From Pomphorhynchus laevis (taxonomy: Eukaryota > Acanthocephala > Palaeacanthocephala > Echinorhynchida > Pomphorhynchidae), in the NCBI GenBank assembly GCA_012934845.2, contig WNNJ02003665.1:434001-498000 (forward strand): a DNA stretch of 64,000 nucleotides, given 5' to 3'. This document shows positions 1 through 10,969 of this stretch, piece by piece. Position numbers and translations under genes: made by a program. The notes below the pieces were generated by a model that saw only the letters and a list, made by a program, of their open reading frames with translations, was not told the DNA's origin and made no database searches. Position 1 is the first letter of the stretch; every line of letters begins with the position of its first letter.

Positions 1-19
1 AGCACAAGCGTATCGAAAG

Positions 20-470
20 AAGCGCGTCTGGATGTTGTATGTAGTGGACTATTCGGAAGCCGGTTTGAGCGGACATTTTTGGATGTCGCGATATTTAATG
101 TGCATGCTCCCTCTAACTCCCGAACTGAGTGTAAGGCTGACTTTGAATACAATGAAAAACGGAAAATATCGAAGTATGGATAGCGAATTTCAAGTTTAGA
201 ACATGCGAATTTCACTTCGTTAATTTTTTCGTCTTCAGGAGGATTAAGTCAGAAATCTAATAGGATAATGAAGCAAATAGCGTCAAAATTAAGCTCAAAA
301 CGGAACTCCCATATCCTTAAATAATAAAAAATATACGAGAAAAAATTTCATATGCCTTAGCTCGTGCTGCATCTGCCTGTTTAAGAGCGCCACGCTCTAC
401 ATATGGAAAACCTGTTTACGATCATTTTCGATCAACAGAAGAGATGTCACGAAAGGCGGACGATTGGAAT
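20..470 (+). mobile_element. Decayed retroelement tail, nuclease-like C-terminus
   Basis: The plus strand encodes a run with RLDVVCSGLFGSRFERTFLD followed by VAIFNVHAPSN and, after a gap, YALARAASACLRAPRST. I recognise this as the C-terminal part of a multi-copy metazoan element that carries a reverse transcriptase. In that family a block of the form RLDI..F-W......F-DVRV-FNP-AP-S follows the RT, and I infer it to be a PD-(D/E)xK-like nuclease. The fragment is cut off by the window start, so the RT part may lie just outside. It is interrupted and not a working gene. The assignment is from memory of the family; the exact clade is not known to me. Confidence 0.45.
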
Positions 471-930
471 TAATATTCTCATCAATTAATATTTAATTAT
501 CAATTTTTGTTTGTTATAAATTCAATTTATTTTAAAAAATATTTGTTAAAAAAATATTAGTAGAAATCTAAATTTAAAAACTTATAATCATCAATTACAT
601 TAACTTACATTAACTTATAATGTAATTTAAATTCACCGCATTATTTCATCAATTTATTCTACGTTGAATAGTGAAAGAATAAAACATTGCCGTATGTGTA
701 ATAGTTCTTTTAAAAGTTGTTAGCAAAATCGACATCATTAATTAACATTTTTGATATGACACTGAATGGAATTTTCAAAGATCGGTTTAACTACCACAAG
801 ATTTTGCATATATTACAAACTTATATTGTTAATTTTATCGTTCCATCTTGAAATATGGTTAAAGGATGAGAATGTACTTGGAAGATTAAATTCAAGCATA
901 AGTTCCTGACATAACGAGGGTTTGTCTAAT
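471..930. other. AT-rich spacer, nothing recognised
   Basis: Very AT-rich DNA with simple TTAA-type runs. I see no coding signal, palindrome or repeat shared with the rest of the window. Confidence 0.5.
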
Positions 931-1545
931 ATACGAACTAGAATTGATGATGTTATCTGCTAAAGACAAAGAAACCATTTTAAATGTCTTTATCTGATTT
1001 TATCGACGGCAGCCAAACTACTTTATATGAGATTTAGTCAGAATACCTTCAATCCATAAGTGACAATTGGAGCAAACACTATTCTAAAATACTTCAATGC
1101 TTTGGCGAAATATGCTTTTCAGAAGTGAAACTTTATGTAAGCGTTGATCTATTTCGTACAAGATTTGTTCGTAATTGTGCAAGAGAAGGTCCATCGCGAC
1201 GTCACATCAAACCCGAGATAACAAAATCTACCAATAGCTTCTATTTTTGAACCATTATAAAGGAGTACATCTGCTTTGGCATGTCTACAACCCTTTCGAA
1301 AGTTGATGATTTTTGTTGACGACTAAATTGTTATATTCACATTATTGGTGTAGCTTTAGAGCTATGCAAGTTGACTCGATCACATAAAGTTATTAGGTCA
1401 TTCGCATACACAATATATTTAACTTTCGTTTTCTCTATTATCGCCGGTAAATCCGAGACTAAAAGACTAACAAGCAGAGGGCTTATTGGATCGCCTTGCA
1501 TACACCACGATTTTGAATGAAGAACATCAAAAAATTTACTCTGTC
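930..1545 (-). mobile_element. LINE reverse transcriptase fragment
   Basis: Read on the minus strand from about 1530 downward, the sequence encodes CMQGDPISPLLVSLLVSDLP and then KYIVYANDLITLCD. The first is RT block B (QGDPLSPLL in the family). The second is the catalytic block, with YAND in place of YADD, so a metal-binding aspartate is lost. Further downstream, separate frames encode IEAIGRFCYLGFDV (the F-YLG block) and IVFAPIVTYGLKVF (the thumb/tail block). The order matches a non-LTR RT, but the frames are broken several times. It lies head to head with the PLE fragment at 1830. Clade not assigned. Confidence 0.65.
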
Positions 1546-1789
1546 AAATATACGAATGTCATGAGGTTTTAACATATACTCCATTACATGAAGAACAAAA
1601 CCTTATAATTTTAAATTGCGTTTTAACTTTGTTGCAAGGTGATTTCGATTTTGACATCCTTTAGCATTGGGATGTAATAAACCGACTTCTGGGATCCTTA
1701 TTAATAACGGATTCAATTGCATAATATAAAAAATATAACCAAAACCAGGATGCTTTTTTATTATTTCGAAAGAACGTTTTCGAGCTAAC

Positions 1790-1792
<3 letters not shown>

Positions 1793-1827
<35 letters not shown>
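1793..1827. repeat. (TA)n microsatellite
   Basis: About 17 uninterrupted TA units, at the junction between the LINE RT fragment and the PLE fragment. Confidence 0.9.
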
Positions 1828-1829
<2 letters not shown>

Positions 1830-1831
<2 letters not shown>

Positions 1832-2400
1832 GAAAGTGTTAAACCAGAATTCAAAGCAAGAAAAACAGTTTTTTGCAAACGTTTCGGTCCCTTACTGCTC
1901 TTATATATATTATTATAACTATAACATCCTTTCTAACAAAATTAAACCATCAAGTAAATATAAATATATGAATAAAATTGAATTAATAGAAGCCTTAAAT
2001 ATTTTGATAAATCAAAATTATTTAAAAGTAGGGACATCTATATTTAGACATATAAAAGGTGTTCCAATGGGAGGTAATAGTAGCCCAATTATAGCTGACT
2101 TAGTTTTAAGCTTTATAGTATATGAATTTGTTCATAACTATTTAAAAAGGTTACTATAAAGATAAAATCAAATAGATAATCGTAAAATATATAAATCAAC
2201 AAAATATTATAAAAAATAAATCTAAATTGTTAAGCTAAATATTTATATGGATGGATTATAAATAATACACTTTCTATTAGAATAATATTCCCTAGATAAT
2301 CGAATTTCATCAGAAATACTTTATTAGCATGTGTTTTGCCTCGCAGCTATGTTGTGTCTAATCATCTTAATTTACGCATTTATATGCTTCATGTTCTTAT
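1830..2400 (+). mobile_element. Penelope-like element fragment (RT block B and tail)
   Basis: The plus strand encodes KYMNKIELIEALNILINQNY followed by GVPMGGNSSPIIADLVLSF and YEFVHNYLKRLL. The GxPMGxNxxPxxADL block is diagnostic of Penelope-like element RTs, where GIPMGTNCAPLLADL is typical. After this the copy jumps to the family's C-terminal and 3' UTR sequence (KYINQ-like residues, then a run shared with the copies at 50-54 kb, including GCTATGTTG at about 2348). It is therefore internally deleted and not functional. The family is the same as the PLE fragments at 9.1, 12.7, 18.8 and 50-54 kb. Confidence 0.75.
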
Positions 2401-3540
2401 TTAATCTGTAATTAAATAAAGACCGAAAATTGGTATTTTTGATACGACTTTATAATTTTTCTGCTTATTTTCGAGCAAGTTTAATGAATATTTTTAAAAG
2501 CATTCCAGTTCTTCTTGATGACTTCTAACCTTTATTCGGATACATTGTTTATTATTCATGCATATCGTAAAGATTACATATATGTACGAAATATATATTT
2601 GCATGATCAGTCATGCATACCAAATAATATTTAAATTTATTCAGTATGATATTAAAGAATTTTCATGTATATATGCTACATTAGAACTCAATCTTTAGAG
2701 GACTCAATATAATGTAATGCAATTTGTGTAGATTTTTAGAAAAAAAAATACTAAATTTAATATGATCAATCAAAGTGGCACAGTATAATGTTATAGTCTG
2801 GTTTATTGTTTTGAATAGTTGCCACTTAATCCGATTCTAATAACATGCTTATTTGATCAAATGACATTTCAATTAGTCTAGCGATGATTGACAATGTCAG
2901 GATTAAGAACGGCCGATGCGAGATCTTAATATTTCATAGCATGTCGGGTTTTGTAACTATGTTCCAATCATATATACAAGATGACAGTTGTTTATTAGTA
3001 GAAGTGCCGGTATACGGAAGTGTAGCAAACAATTTTCAGGTTTCTTCTTGGATTTTTAAATGTCATCCTTTAAGCTTTAAAGATACTCTGCTTTACGTAT
3101 CATAAACATTTGACAGCCATTTTTAGATCATATACTGTAAATAAACCGTTACTAAGATTTTTAATTTGTTTCACTAGATCATAACTTACGAGCTCGTCTA
3201 AAATGTCAACGTGCGACTACGATGTTTTGCAAATTGGTCTAAAATAGATCCAATTCATGCCAAATTGCCCGCCGTATATCAGATTTTCTGTATACTTTTG
3301 TTGGGAAACCATCTTTTAGCACATAACTTTACTTTGATTCCTAGAAAATTTTTTATACATATTTTGACTTGATTTTTTTTACTAACACCGATCTTATCTA
3401 GACATTTCTTCGTAGAGTAAGAACCATATGTTGCAATGGCAGGCCGCAGTCCCTGCCGGGTTTATGCACTTTACAGGTTAGGATCACGAATGAAGCACGA
3501 TAAGTAAATGTGCTGAGATTTTATATCTTAAGCTCAAAAT
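2401..3540. other. AT-rich spacer with one unassigned ORF
   Basis: Mostly AT-rich. An open frame on the plus strand at 2884-3105 (73 codons, including CEILIFHSMSGFVTMFQSY) has a composition less AT-biased than its surroundings, but I recognise no family. A short run near 3460-3500 (TTTACAGGTTAG) recurs near 5110, so this is probably eroded repeat DNA. Confidence 0.3.
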
Positions 3541-3665
3541 AATTTCAATTTACGATATTTTACGGTATATATCAAGTTTTTTGTAAACAAATGACCTACT
3601 ATTCCAGCCGATTTCTATTCTGATTAACGGAATTGGGAAGACTATACAGCATAAACTGACTCTAT

Positions 3666-3738
3666 GCTGTTTCGACTTTTGAATCTTATCAGTAGGGACT
3701 GATGCAACTAGATTAAAGTGCATCACTCCTAGACAGCT
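3666..3738 (-). ncRNA. Hammerhead motif, family A, core mutated
   Basis: On the minus strand the order is AGCTGTC (stem III 5' strand plus GUC site), a long stem I hairpin, CTGATAA, a stem II remnant, and GAAACAGC (stem III 3' strand). CTGATAA departs from CTGATGA at core position G8, which would be expected to abolish cleavage. A weak ATG-led open frame over this stretch (3550-3741) is a by-product of the ribozyme sequence and not a gene. Confidence 0.7.
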
Positions 3739-4382
3739 CAATGAATCCTTCTAGTATACATCCATGATTTAGAAATTAACACTGATGAGAGTATTCCTCA
3801 CGAATAAGTAACTCACCAGGATCTAACAAGTAGGATTTAAAAGTACTTTTATTGAGCGCATACACCAAACTACATCATTGCCGGTGGTAATGATATAAAT
3901 GCAATACTTTGCCCGCCTATTTATATTCTGATTGATCGAATCGGCGAGACTCAAAAAGCATAAACTCGAGACACGAACAGCATAAACTTAGTTTATGCTT
4001 TTTGTGTTTCGCCGATTCCTTGAATCAGAATAGAAATATACGGGAAAAGTATTGCATTTATATCATTACCACCAGCAATGAAGGAGCTTGGTTTATGTGC
4101 GCTCGATAAGAGTGCTTTTAAATCCTACTTTGCTAGCTGTTTGTAAAGTAAAAAACAAAACGTTCAATTCGTTGATCATACAATTGTACCTTCTGTTTAT
4201 AATAATCCTATAAATCATCACATTATGAATGCGGGATTTTGAAGCAGGATCAATTGTATGTTTTATACAAGAAAAATGTTTTGAACAAGAAAAAATTATA
4301 TAGACAAATGACCTACTTTTCCCGCCGATTTCTATTCTGATTGAAGGAATCGGGAAGACTGAACATCATAAACTGACTCTAT

Positions 4383-4458
4383 GCTGTTTCGACTTTTGAG
4401 TCTCATCAGTAGGGACTGCTGCACAACTGGATTGAAGTGCAGCACCCCTAGACAGCTT
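4383..4458 (-). ncRNA. Type III hammerhead ribozyme, family A, intact core
   Basis: Read on the minus strand from 4458. AAGCTGTC supplies the 5' strand of stem III and the GUC cleavage site (C at 4451). Stem I is a long hairpin in which TAGGGGTGCTGCAC pairs with GTGCAGCAGTCCCTA with one bulged A and G-U pairs, capped by a 12-nt loop. CTGATGA (4403-4409) follows directly. Stem II is GACT/AGTC with a CAAA loop. GAAA then leads into ACAGC, which pairs with GCTGT to close stem III (5 bp). Every base of the canonical core is present and all three helices form, with only stem III open, which defines type III. Self-cleavage is predicted from the fold and has not been tested. Confidence 0.82.
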
Positions 4459-4559
4459 AATAAGTCTTAGTACATATCTTTGTACTAGGAATTACCATTG
4501 GTGAGAGTATTCATCACGAATAAATCACTCACCAGGATCAAGATACAACTAGACACAAC

Positions 4560-4626
4560 TAGTTGAGTATCCTCAGTAAGGGGCTGCTACACAACTGGAT
4601 TGAAGTGCGACACTCCTAGATAGTTC
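4560..4626 (-). ncRNA. Degenerate second hammerhead unit of the family A dimer
   Basis: The minus strand repeats the stem I hairpin of the neighbouring unit (CTAGGAGTG with its partner) and a core CTGAGGA, which still fits CUGANGA. Stem II is rebuilt from CAACTAG/CTAGTTG, and the expected GAAA is replaced by unrelated bases. The NUH site would be AUC. It looks like a decayed tandem partner of the 4383-4458 ribozyme. Confidence 0.5.
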
Positions 4627-4845
4627 AAAAAGTTTTGTACACATCCATGTTTTAGGAATTAACATTAGTGAGAGTATTCATCATCAATAATTCTCTCACC
4701 AGGACAAACAAGTAGGATTTAAAAGTACTTTTATCGAGCGCACATAAACCAAGCTCCTTCATTGCTGGTGGTAATTAAACATATGACCACTTTTCCCGCT
4801 GATTTATAATCTGATTGAAGGAATTTAGAAGACTAAACATATTTG

Positions 4846-5400
4846 ACGACTAAACATATTTGAATACTAAACAGGTCTTCCTGTTGTAAACGGTCGTAGG
4901 GGAACTGTTTTTTAACAAAGAATTTCTACAACTAGAAATTGAATCGAATATTCAAGATGATAAGATACTATCCCCATTGAAAATTAACGGACCCAAAAGA
5001 AGTGTAATAAGCTTACTCGAAAAGGACAGAAAACAAGATCAGCAACGTAGATAATAATAGATTAACTTTGCACTAATAGGTCACATTCCATGTCCGATTT
5101 ATACACTTTACAGGTTAGATGCATGAATGAAATATGGGAATGTCCGCATCTCTTAAAATCTTCCCAACTTCATTTAGTGATAAATTAAGTGATAAATAAT
5201 TTTATGAAATTAAGCTCCATATGAAATTAATCGATCGGTCTCTGTTTTTAATAAGATTTGTAGACAGTTTTTACATTTTGTGGTGAAAGCAGTATCAAAC
5301 AAAATTTCTGAATTCAGTAGGGTGCGCGACATGTGTTAGCGGTGTACCCTGTAACATTAAAATTTGTTCGAAATGATTTAGCAGCTGTTAAATTTTTCAC
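4846..5400. other. Spacer
   Basis: AT-rich DNA with small direct repeats of ACTAAACATATTTGA type near 4830-4870 and a run near 5100 shared with 3460. No gene recognised. Confidence 0.4.
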
Positions 5401-7640
5401 GTTGTTGAATATTCAGTATTCTTGAAAATCAGAATCATTAGAGCGAAAATGTGCACGACGGAGGATAGAAGGATTGAACAAAAAATACAAGACAAAAGCA
5501 AAATTCGAGGAAAAAATCTTGGAATTTCAGCAAAGAACGGAGGTAACTCGCAATTATTATCATCTCAAGACAGATTAAGTAATGCTTCTGTGTTTTCAAT
5601 GGGTGCGGGACTACTCTCCCAATCCCCAAACTTCATAACTTGGTTTTAATTGAACTAAATGAGTTCAAGTTGTTCCTGAAACTTTTTTTAAGACAGTACA
5701 TTAATAGAGTAATCTTTAATTCGGTCAAGACTTACGAGACAGAAATAAAAGTCTCGTTTGCATAAAATGACTTACTCAACGAGTACATAAAATATTTCAA
5801 CGTTAATCTAGCCATAAAGGGCACGCTCACTGTAAAGCCCATAATGGCATCTATAAAAATTGCGAATTTTCCGGCTTGTATCGACAAGGATGAAATCTCC
5901 GAAATGGAAAAGAAATTTGGTTTCACGAATCTTAGACCTCTTATCGGAAAAAGGGGTCAACAGCTACCGATCGCCTTTGCCTCGGCCCCACTGGAAAAGA
6001 CCGAAATCCTGACGAAAAGCAATCTCAATCTCTTTATGAGTTTCAACTTGGGAATGGAACTAGTCTCATCGGATTCTTAAACATACTCCCACTGTAACAG
6101 ATGTCATACGTGGGGGCATTGGTCATCGACCTGTACTCGACCCTAAACATGCGGTGTATGTGGCTTGGGCCACAGTATGGAGTCCGGCGAAAGATGTGCC
6201 TCTCCCCCTGTCTGCTCCAACTCTGAAGGCCCCATCCCGCTTGGTCCAGGTGATGCCAAGAATTCAAATCCTACAAAGCTATATTTGGCCAAAACGTATC
6301 CACTAAAGAAACGAAAAGTTCCTTCTTGAATATTGCAGGAAGAATGCTCGATTCGGAACTTCTAAAAATTACCGAAACCAAAATTCATACAGCTTTTAAG
6401 AAGCTAGAAGATCTCGTATCAGTTCTGGCGACGACGTTTTATGCGTCTCCGGTAATGCAACAGGCCGCTGAGATTCCTAAATCTAAGAAAAGGGAGGATC
6501 ATCTCATGTCATCCCCCCTGTGAAGATTGGAAGATTCCATAAAGAGAACACCGGAAAGGGAAATGAAGATAATGGCCGTGGGCAAGGGTCCACTTTGGAT
6601 GGCGCTAGTAGTGGAGGGGGTAAGCCTTCCATCTCTAGCTCTGTCTATGGATGAGGCAATCCCATACAGCTGACCTAACATAATGCAGAGTATTCGTGAG
6701 CCTTTTTCACTGAATATTCTTCAGTGGAATTCGGGAGAAGCTTCTGCCCTTAGACTTCTATCTGGTAGAGATGCTGATGTTATAGAACTTCAGGAGACGC
6801 GGTCTATTCGTCTCCCCCAGGACATTACTCGATTCCTACCAAAGCACATTTGTTCCCACTATACTCCGTACATAACCCCACTTCTTTCCTCTTCATCTCA
6901 ATGTCTTATAACCCCAGTTAAATGCTCCTTAAGATCGTCCTTTTTACTCAACTATTCTTGTCCAGCTTTCTTGCTTAATAGTTTCACTCTGTAAGAACGG
7001 TAAACGCCTCAGTTTAGCCAATGTCTATATCCGTCCAGGGAAGATTCAGAAGAACCATGACCTCCTGGATAGGATTATTGACGGCAACTATGACATGGTA
7101 CTTTGTGATTTCAACGACATAACTGGTCGTTGGATTAATGCAGCACACTCCGCAAAGCCAGGAACGATCACAAACCAACGCCCCCACCTTTCATTGCATA
7201 TCAACGAACTCACTCCTGGAATTATTACTGCTCTATGAGAGGTGGTTGTTAAGACCCCACTGTACAGAGCAGTCGCGTCAACATCCAAAGGAGAGAAGTG
7301 GCCGTCACAATGATATTAACCGCCCAATCCGATGTGGCCGGCATCAACATCAGTATACGCATTTTTATTCCAAAAATGTATCCGGTCTCATGTCCTAAAG
7401 ACATGCGGGCCATTTCGATTCAAAATTCCCTCGTGTCGATCTACGAAAAAGCGCGGAATCCGCGATCATCTAAATAGGCAAAATTTAATCCCACCAGGTT
7501 TCCATGGGTTCGTCAAAGGTCGCTCGGTTCATTCAGCTGTAGGTGAAGTGCATCAGTTTTGTCAGGAGAATAGTCATCAACTTGCTTTGGCTGCTTTCCT
7601 TAATTTTTCTGCTGCATTTGACTGCATCTAAATCCCTGAT
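5401..7640 (+). mobile_element. Jockey-like LINE, decayed
   Basis: Pieces of both ORFs lie in order on the plus strand. ORF1: an open frame at 5844-6080 contains EKKFGFTNLRPLIGKRGQQL, resembling the pre-zinc-knuckle region of Jockey-type gag. A CCHC knuckle follows near 6095 (C-N-R-C-H-T-W-G-H then C) and a second cysteine-rich stretch runs to about 6240. A lysine-rich C-terminus ends near 6523. ORF2: from 6683 the apurinic endonuclease start is visible (LNILQWNSGEASALRLL, then ADVIELQET), and near 7497-7631 RT blocks appear (GFVKGRSVHSAV, LALAAFLNFSAAFD; the family has FLDLSAAFD, so the block A aspartate is replaced by N). Frames are broken many times and the RT palm is missing. Likely an old, dead copy. 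Confidence 0.7.
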
Positions 7641-7689
7641 ACGCGTCAGTTCTACCCTATTACGGGTGTGCCCCATCTAATACTTCTTA

Positions 7690-7925
7690 AAATTTACAGG
7701 AACCAAAAAGATAGTTTTATTCCAAAAATTACAATATTTTGATAGTTCCGGCTTCATCTTCGGAAAAATTACAAACAATCTATTCGTTTGTAAATTAAAG
7801 CATCAAACAGATTATTCGTTTCTAAAATTACTAACAGTTTATAAACTGTTTGTAATTTTCTTTAAGATGATAGAATAAGCTATCGAAATAGTGTAATTAA
7901 AACAAATATCTTTGTTCCTTTAAAT
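7690..7925. repeat. Palindromic element with hammerhead-like half-sites
   Basis: The arms ACAGGAACCAAAAAGATA...TTTTGATAG and CTATCGAAATAGTGTAATT...TATCTTTGTTCC are near-complements around a centre near 7805. On the plus strand near 7862-7888 a sequence TTTAAGATGATAG-loop-CTATCGAAA resembles CUGAAGA-U-stem-GAAA with core changes, and the left arm carries the inverted equivalent near 7742-7765. Same plan as the elements at 14.6 and 55.3 kb. Confidence 0.5.
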
Positions 7926-8530
7926 TGATATAAATATCTTTAAATGTATTATTTAAAATGTATTACAATTGCTATAATTTATAAATATATTATAAATTAT
8001 AATATAAGAAGGCGTTCGATGGGGGAACGCCTAATACTGATTTGCAAAATCCTGCTAGTTATTATAATTAACTAAGTAATGTTAATATAAATCAATATAA
8101 ATTATCGAATTAAATTAAAATTAATATTTATATAAAATATTTTCATATTCATATCCCTACTGTAGAAACATGGGTGCAAGGCGCAGATCTACACAGGGCA
8201 ACTTTGATTATTACATAATTCTTAGTTTACGAATTAGAAAATGTATTAAGTAAAATCAAAATATCACGTAGACCTGCGAGGTGACAATATAATAAAATCG
8301 TTTAGAATATAAACATGTTTTATATAAATATTAATTTATTAATTTATTTAAATTTATAAAAATACAATATTTAATTATAAGAATAATACAAGAAATACAA
8401 ATGCTTTACAACAAAGTGAACGAGACGCAGTTCGCTGGAATGGCTTCCAACGTGTATACGCTGTTGCCCCGTTGAATTTCAGCGATGATTCGCTGTAAAA
8501 GCCATTTACCTGAACGCGCCTTTTAAACTG
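7926..8530. other. AT-rich spacer with a short hairpin
   Basis: Contains a perfect stem AGGCGTTC/GAACGCCT (8010-8032, 7-nt loop), which is GC-rich compared with its surroundings. No promoter or gene is evident around it. Confidence 0.4.
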
Positions 8531-8747
8531 TTTCCTCTAATCGATTTCCGAGGACGCGCAGATTCGCCGGATTGACGGAGAGTACGTCCGCAACAGAGAC
8601 AAACTCGTATACAGAGCTGTCAAGTTCGATGTAGTCGTTTCCTCTAATCGATTCCCGAGGAGGTTACAGATTCGCCGAGATGACAGATAGTATCGACCGC
8701 AACCGAGACAATCTCGTATACAGAGCTGTCAAGTTCGATGTATTTGC
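8531..8747. repeat. GC-richer 107-bp tandem duplication
   Basis: Two diverged copies start at 8531 and 8638 with TTTCCTCTAATCGATT and end in CAAGTTCGATGTA. The block is far less AT-rich than its flanks. Downstream at 8828-8862 there is a CGTTTGCTA/TAGCAAACG hairpin. No coding frame is shared between the copies, so function is unknown. Confidence 0.75.
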
Positions 8748-9039
8748 GGCACTTGTGATGTTCGGCTTCAGAGGAACGACGTTTGGTGAATAAATCGCAG
8801 TTGCTAACCAGCTCGGCGTTAGAGGATCGTTTGCTAACCTTGTAATCTTAGGCTAGCAAACGACCGGAGCTCCACGGGACTAAGGACACACTGTCTGGTC
8901 GTTTACCATCAGTCCTACAGAAACCCGGGGGCTCAAGACGTGCTGGACTCATATCTTTAAATATTAAATATTTTAACATTTTATTTTTTATATCAAATAT
9001 TAATTTTTTTTCATATCTTTTAATTGTTTGTTATTTTAA

Positions 9040-9250
9040 TTTTTTAAAAATTAAAATAAATTTGTTCGCTGATTGAATAAAAATTGTTAGAGTTAAATAC
9101 ACATATATCATCAATGTATCGAAACATATATTCCATATATTTATATTGTTTAGATTTAGTTTTTACACAGTTATGAACAAATTCATATTCTATAATGCTT
9201 AAAAACAAGTCAGCTATAATTAGGTTTCTATTACCTCAATTATTACACAA
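9040..9250 (-). mobile_element. Penelope-like element RT core fragment with YIDD
   Basis: On the minus strand one uninterrupted frame encodes GNRNLIIADLFLSIIEYEFV, then KYMEYMFRYIDDICVFNSNN and FYSISEQIYF. IIADLFL follows the family's NxxPxxADL block, and YIDD is the catalytic RT motif with both aspartates present. Of the PLE fragments here this is the only one in which I see an unmutated YIDD, but the copy is only about 70 codons long and cannot be functional. It serves as the best diagnostic of the family. Confidence 0.75.
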
Positions 9251-10190
9251 TTATGATGGACACTATATTTCTTTATATTTGTAGAGTTCTGTCAATCTCC
9301 GTTTATGTATTTGATGCGAGTAGCATTCAACGTGTCTGTTCTTTTAAATAAATTTTTGTTTGTTCAATGACATTTGTATTTTATGCCCTAATTAACCATC
9401 CAAGATAGTTTGAAAACCATTCTTCAATTCTGACACATTAACAAAACTCCGAGCACTTCGGTTTTTTCTATTTTTTAAGCAAGGTTTGTATTTCTAAAAG
9501 AAAACACTCAAAGTGTAAAATTTTTCTCATGTCGTTTTTAATATACTCCCATCGATAAAATGAAACAAATGATAAAAGACAGTTATATAAACACATTTAG
9601 AATACAATTGCAAATATATAAAATTTTTAAAGACTATTCCTTCCTCCGTCTTTTGCATTCTCCGGTTTTTCGAAGTCGATTAACGGCTGAAATAAATTGA
9701 AACTTTATCAGTTTTTAAATTAACGAATTAGGGGAAGTATAAAATTGAAATAAAAATATCACCAATTGCTTCAATAGTTGGCAATATAATGAATGTGAAA
9801 GTATTAGCTTTAATACGAATACGAAAATTTAATACTAATGTGAAAGTATTAGTATTATAAAATTAAATAATTTTATAAAATTAAATAATTAAATTGCAAT
9901 ATTAAATCGTGTGAACATTTGAATCCCGAAAAGCTGTATGTATATTATATTATATATGCATCGGCTATGGTATTGAAGGTTACCTACAGTGGGCCGAAAG
10001 CTAACAGATATAAAAATAAAGTTTAAGCATGACTCATTCAACTATGGCCATTTATTCTTATTTAAAAGAATTTGCAAAACGAAACTTAATAAAATTCATA
10101 GTTTACTAAGTGGACTAAATCAATTTCATTTCCCCACTTTCAAAGCTCATTTAGTGATTTAAAGTCTAGATGAAATTTATTAAGGAAATT
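9251..10190. other. AT-rich spacer
   Basis: No coding signal. Short direct repeats of GTGAAAGTATTAG and AATTAAATAATT near 9795-9890. Nothing recognised. Confidence 0.4.
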
Positions 10191-10199
10191 CATAAATTT

Positions 10200-10665
10200 T
10201 ATAATCAGATCAGTTAACTGAGTCTATGTATTTCGTAATATAAATTGAAAAAATAAATAATAATAAATAATTATTTAAGATTTTATAGAATTTATATTTA
10301 AAATAAAACTAAATAATAAAAAATAATTATAAATAATAAATAATTATTTAAGATTTTATAGAATTTATATTTAAAATAAAAATGAATAATAAAAAATAAT
10401 TATAAATAATAAATAATTATTTAAGATTTTATAGAATTTATATTTAAAATAAAAATAAATAATAAAAAATAATTATAAATAATAAATAATTATTTAAGAT
10501 TTTATAGAATTTACATTTAAAATAAAAATAAATAATAAAAAATAATTATAAATAATAAATAATTATTTAAGATTTTAAAATTAGATTTTTATGAATCGAT
10601 TAAAATGTATAAGTATAAAGATTAAAGGCCATCAGGATAAACTGCTGTGTTATCAGTTCAAAATA
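10200..10665. repeat. Dispersed PLE-linked repeat with 71-bp tandem units
   Basis: Starts with a copy of the dispersed terminus (CAGTTAACTGAGTCTA), then holds four to five tandem units of about 71 bp (10254-10580) with the core ATTTAAGATTTTATAGAATT. It ends with GCCATCAGGATAAACTGCTG, the complement of the structured tail seen in the PLE 3' regions at 50-54 kb. Probably a non-autonomous derivative of the PLE 3' end. Confidence 0.6.
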
Positions 10666-10969
10666 CTATTTTTTATAATTAGTTAAAGGAAATTATATAA
10701 TTTAATATTGTAAATGTGATTAAAATATTTACCTGAAAAACAAGTAGTCTTGTTTTACAATAAATACATAGAAATGCCGGAAACAGCAAATCATGTAACA
10801 AAAATTAATTTTTTAATAAAAATTATGTTATATAATTAAAGATAACACTTCTCTAATTATATAAAAAATATATATTAAAATCCTTTAATTATTATATGTC
10901 GACTTCCAAGGGAGCTGAAGCTCGTAAGGAAGCATCACATCGAATAAAAAAAAACAGAAAAAAAAACGT

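Larger units (their letters stand above)
3550..4845. repeat. Family A hammerhead-bearing repeat, locus 1
   Basis: This block has three parts. First, a degenerate ribozyme unit on the minus strand (3666-3738). Second, an imperfect palindrome centred near 3985, where ATCGGCGA and its complement flank an inverted copy of a GCATAAAC-type stem. Third, a tandem pair on the minus strand: an intact ribozyme unit (4383-4458) next to a related unit with a degenerate core (about 4560-4626). From about 4130 to 4800 it matches 28375-29060 in the same orientation along its length, so both loci descend from one element. No coding capacity is visible. I infer a retrozyme-like non-autonomous element. Confidence 0.75.

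Noticed and set aside
8340-8950. rRNA or tRNA gene in the GC-richer block
   Set aside because: No cloverleaf, no B box of the GGTTCGA type, and no recognised rRNA helix sequence.
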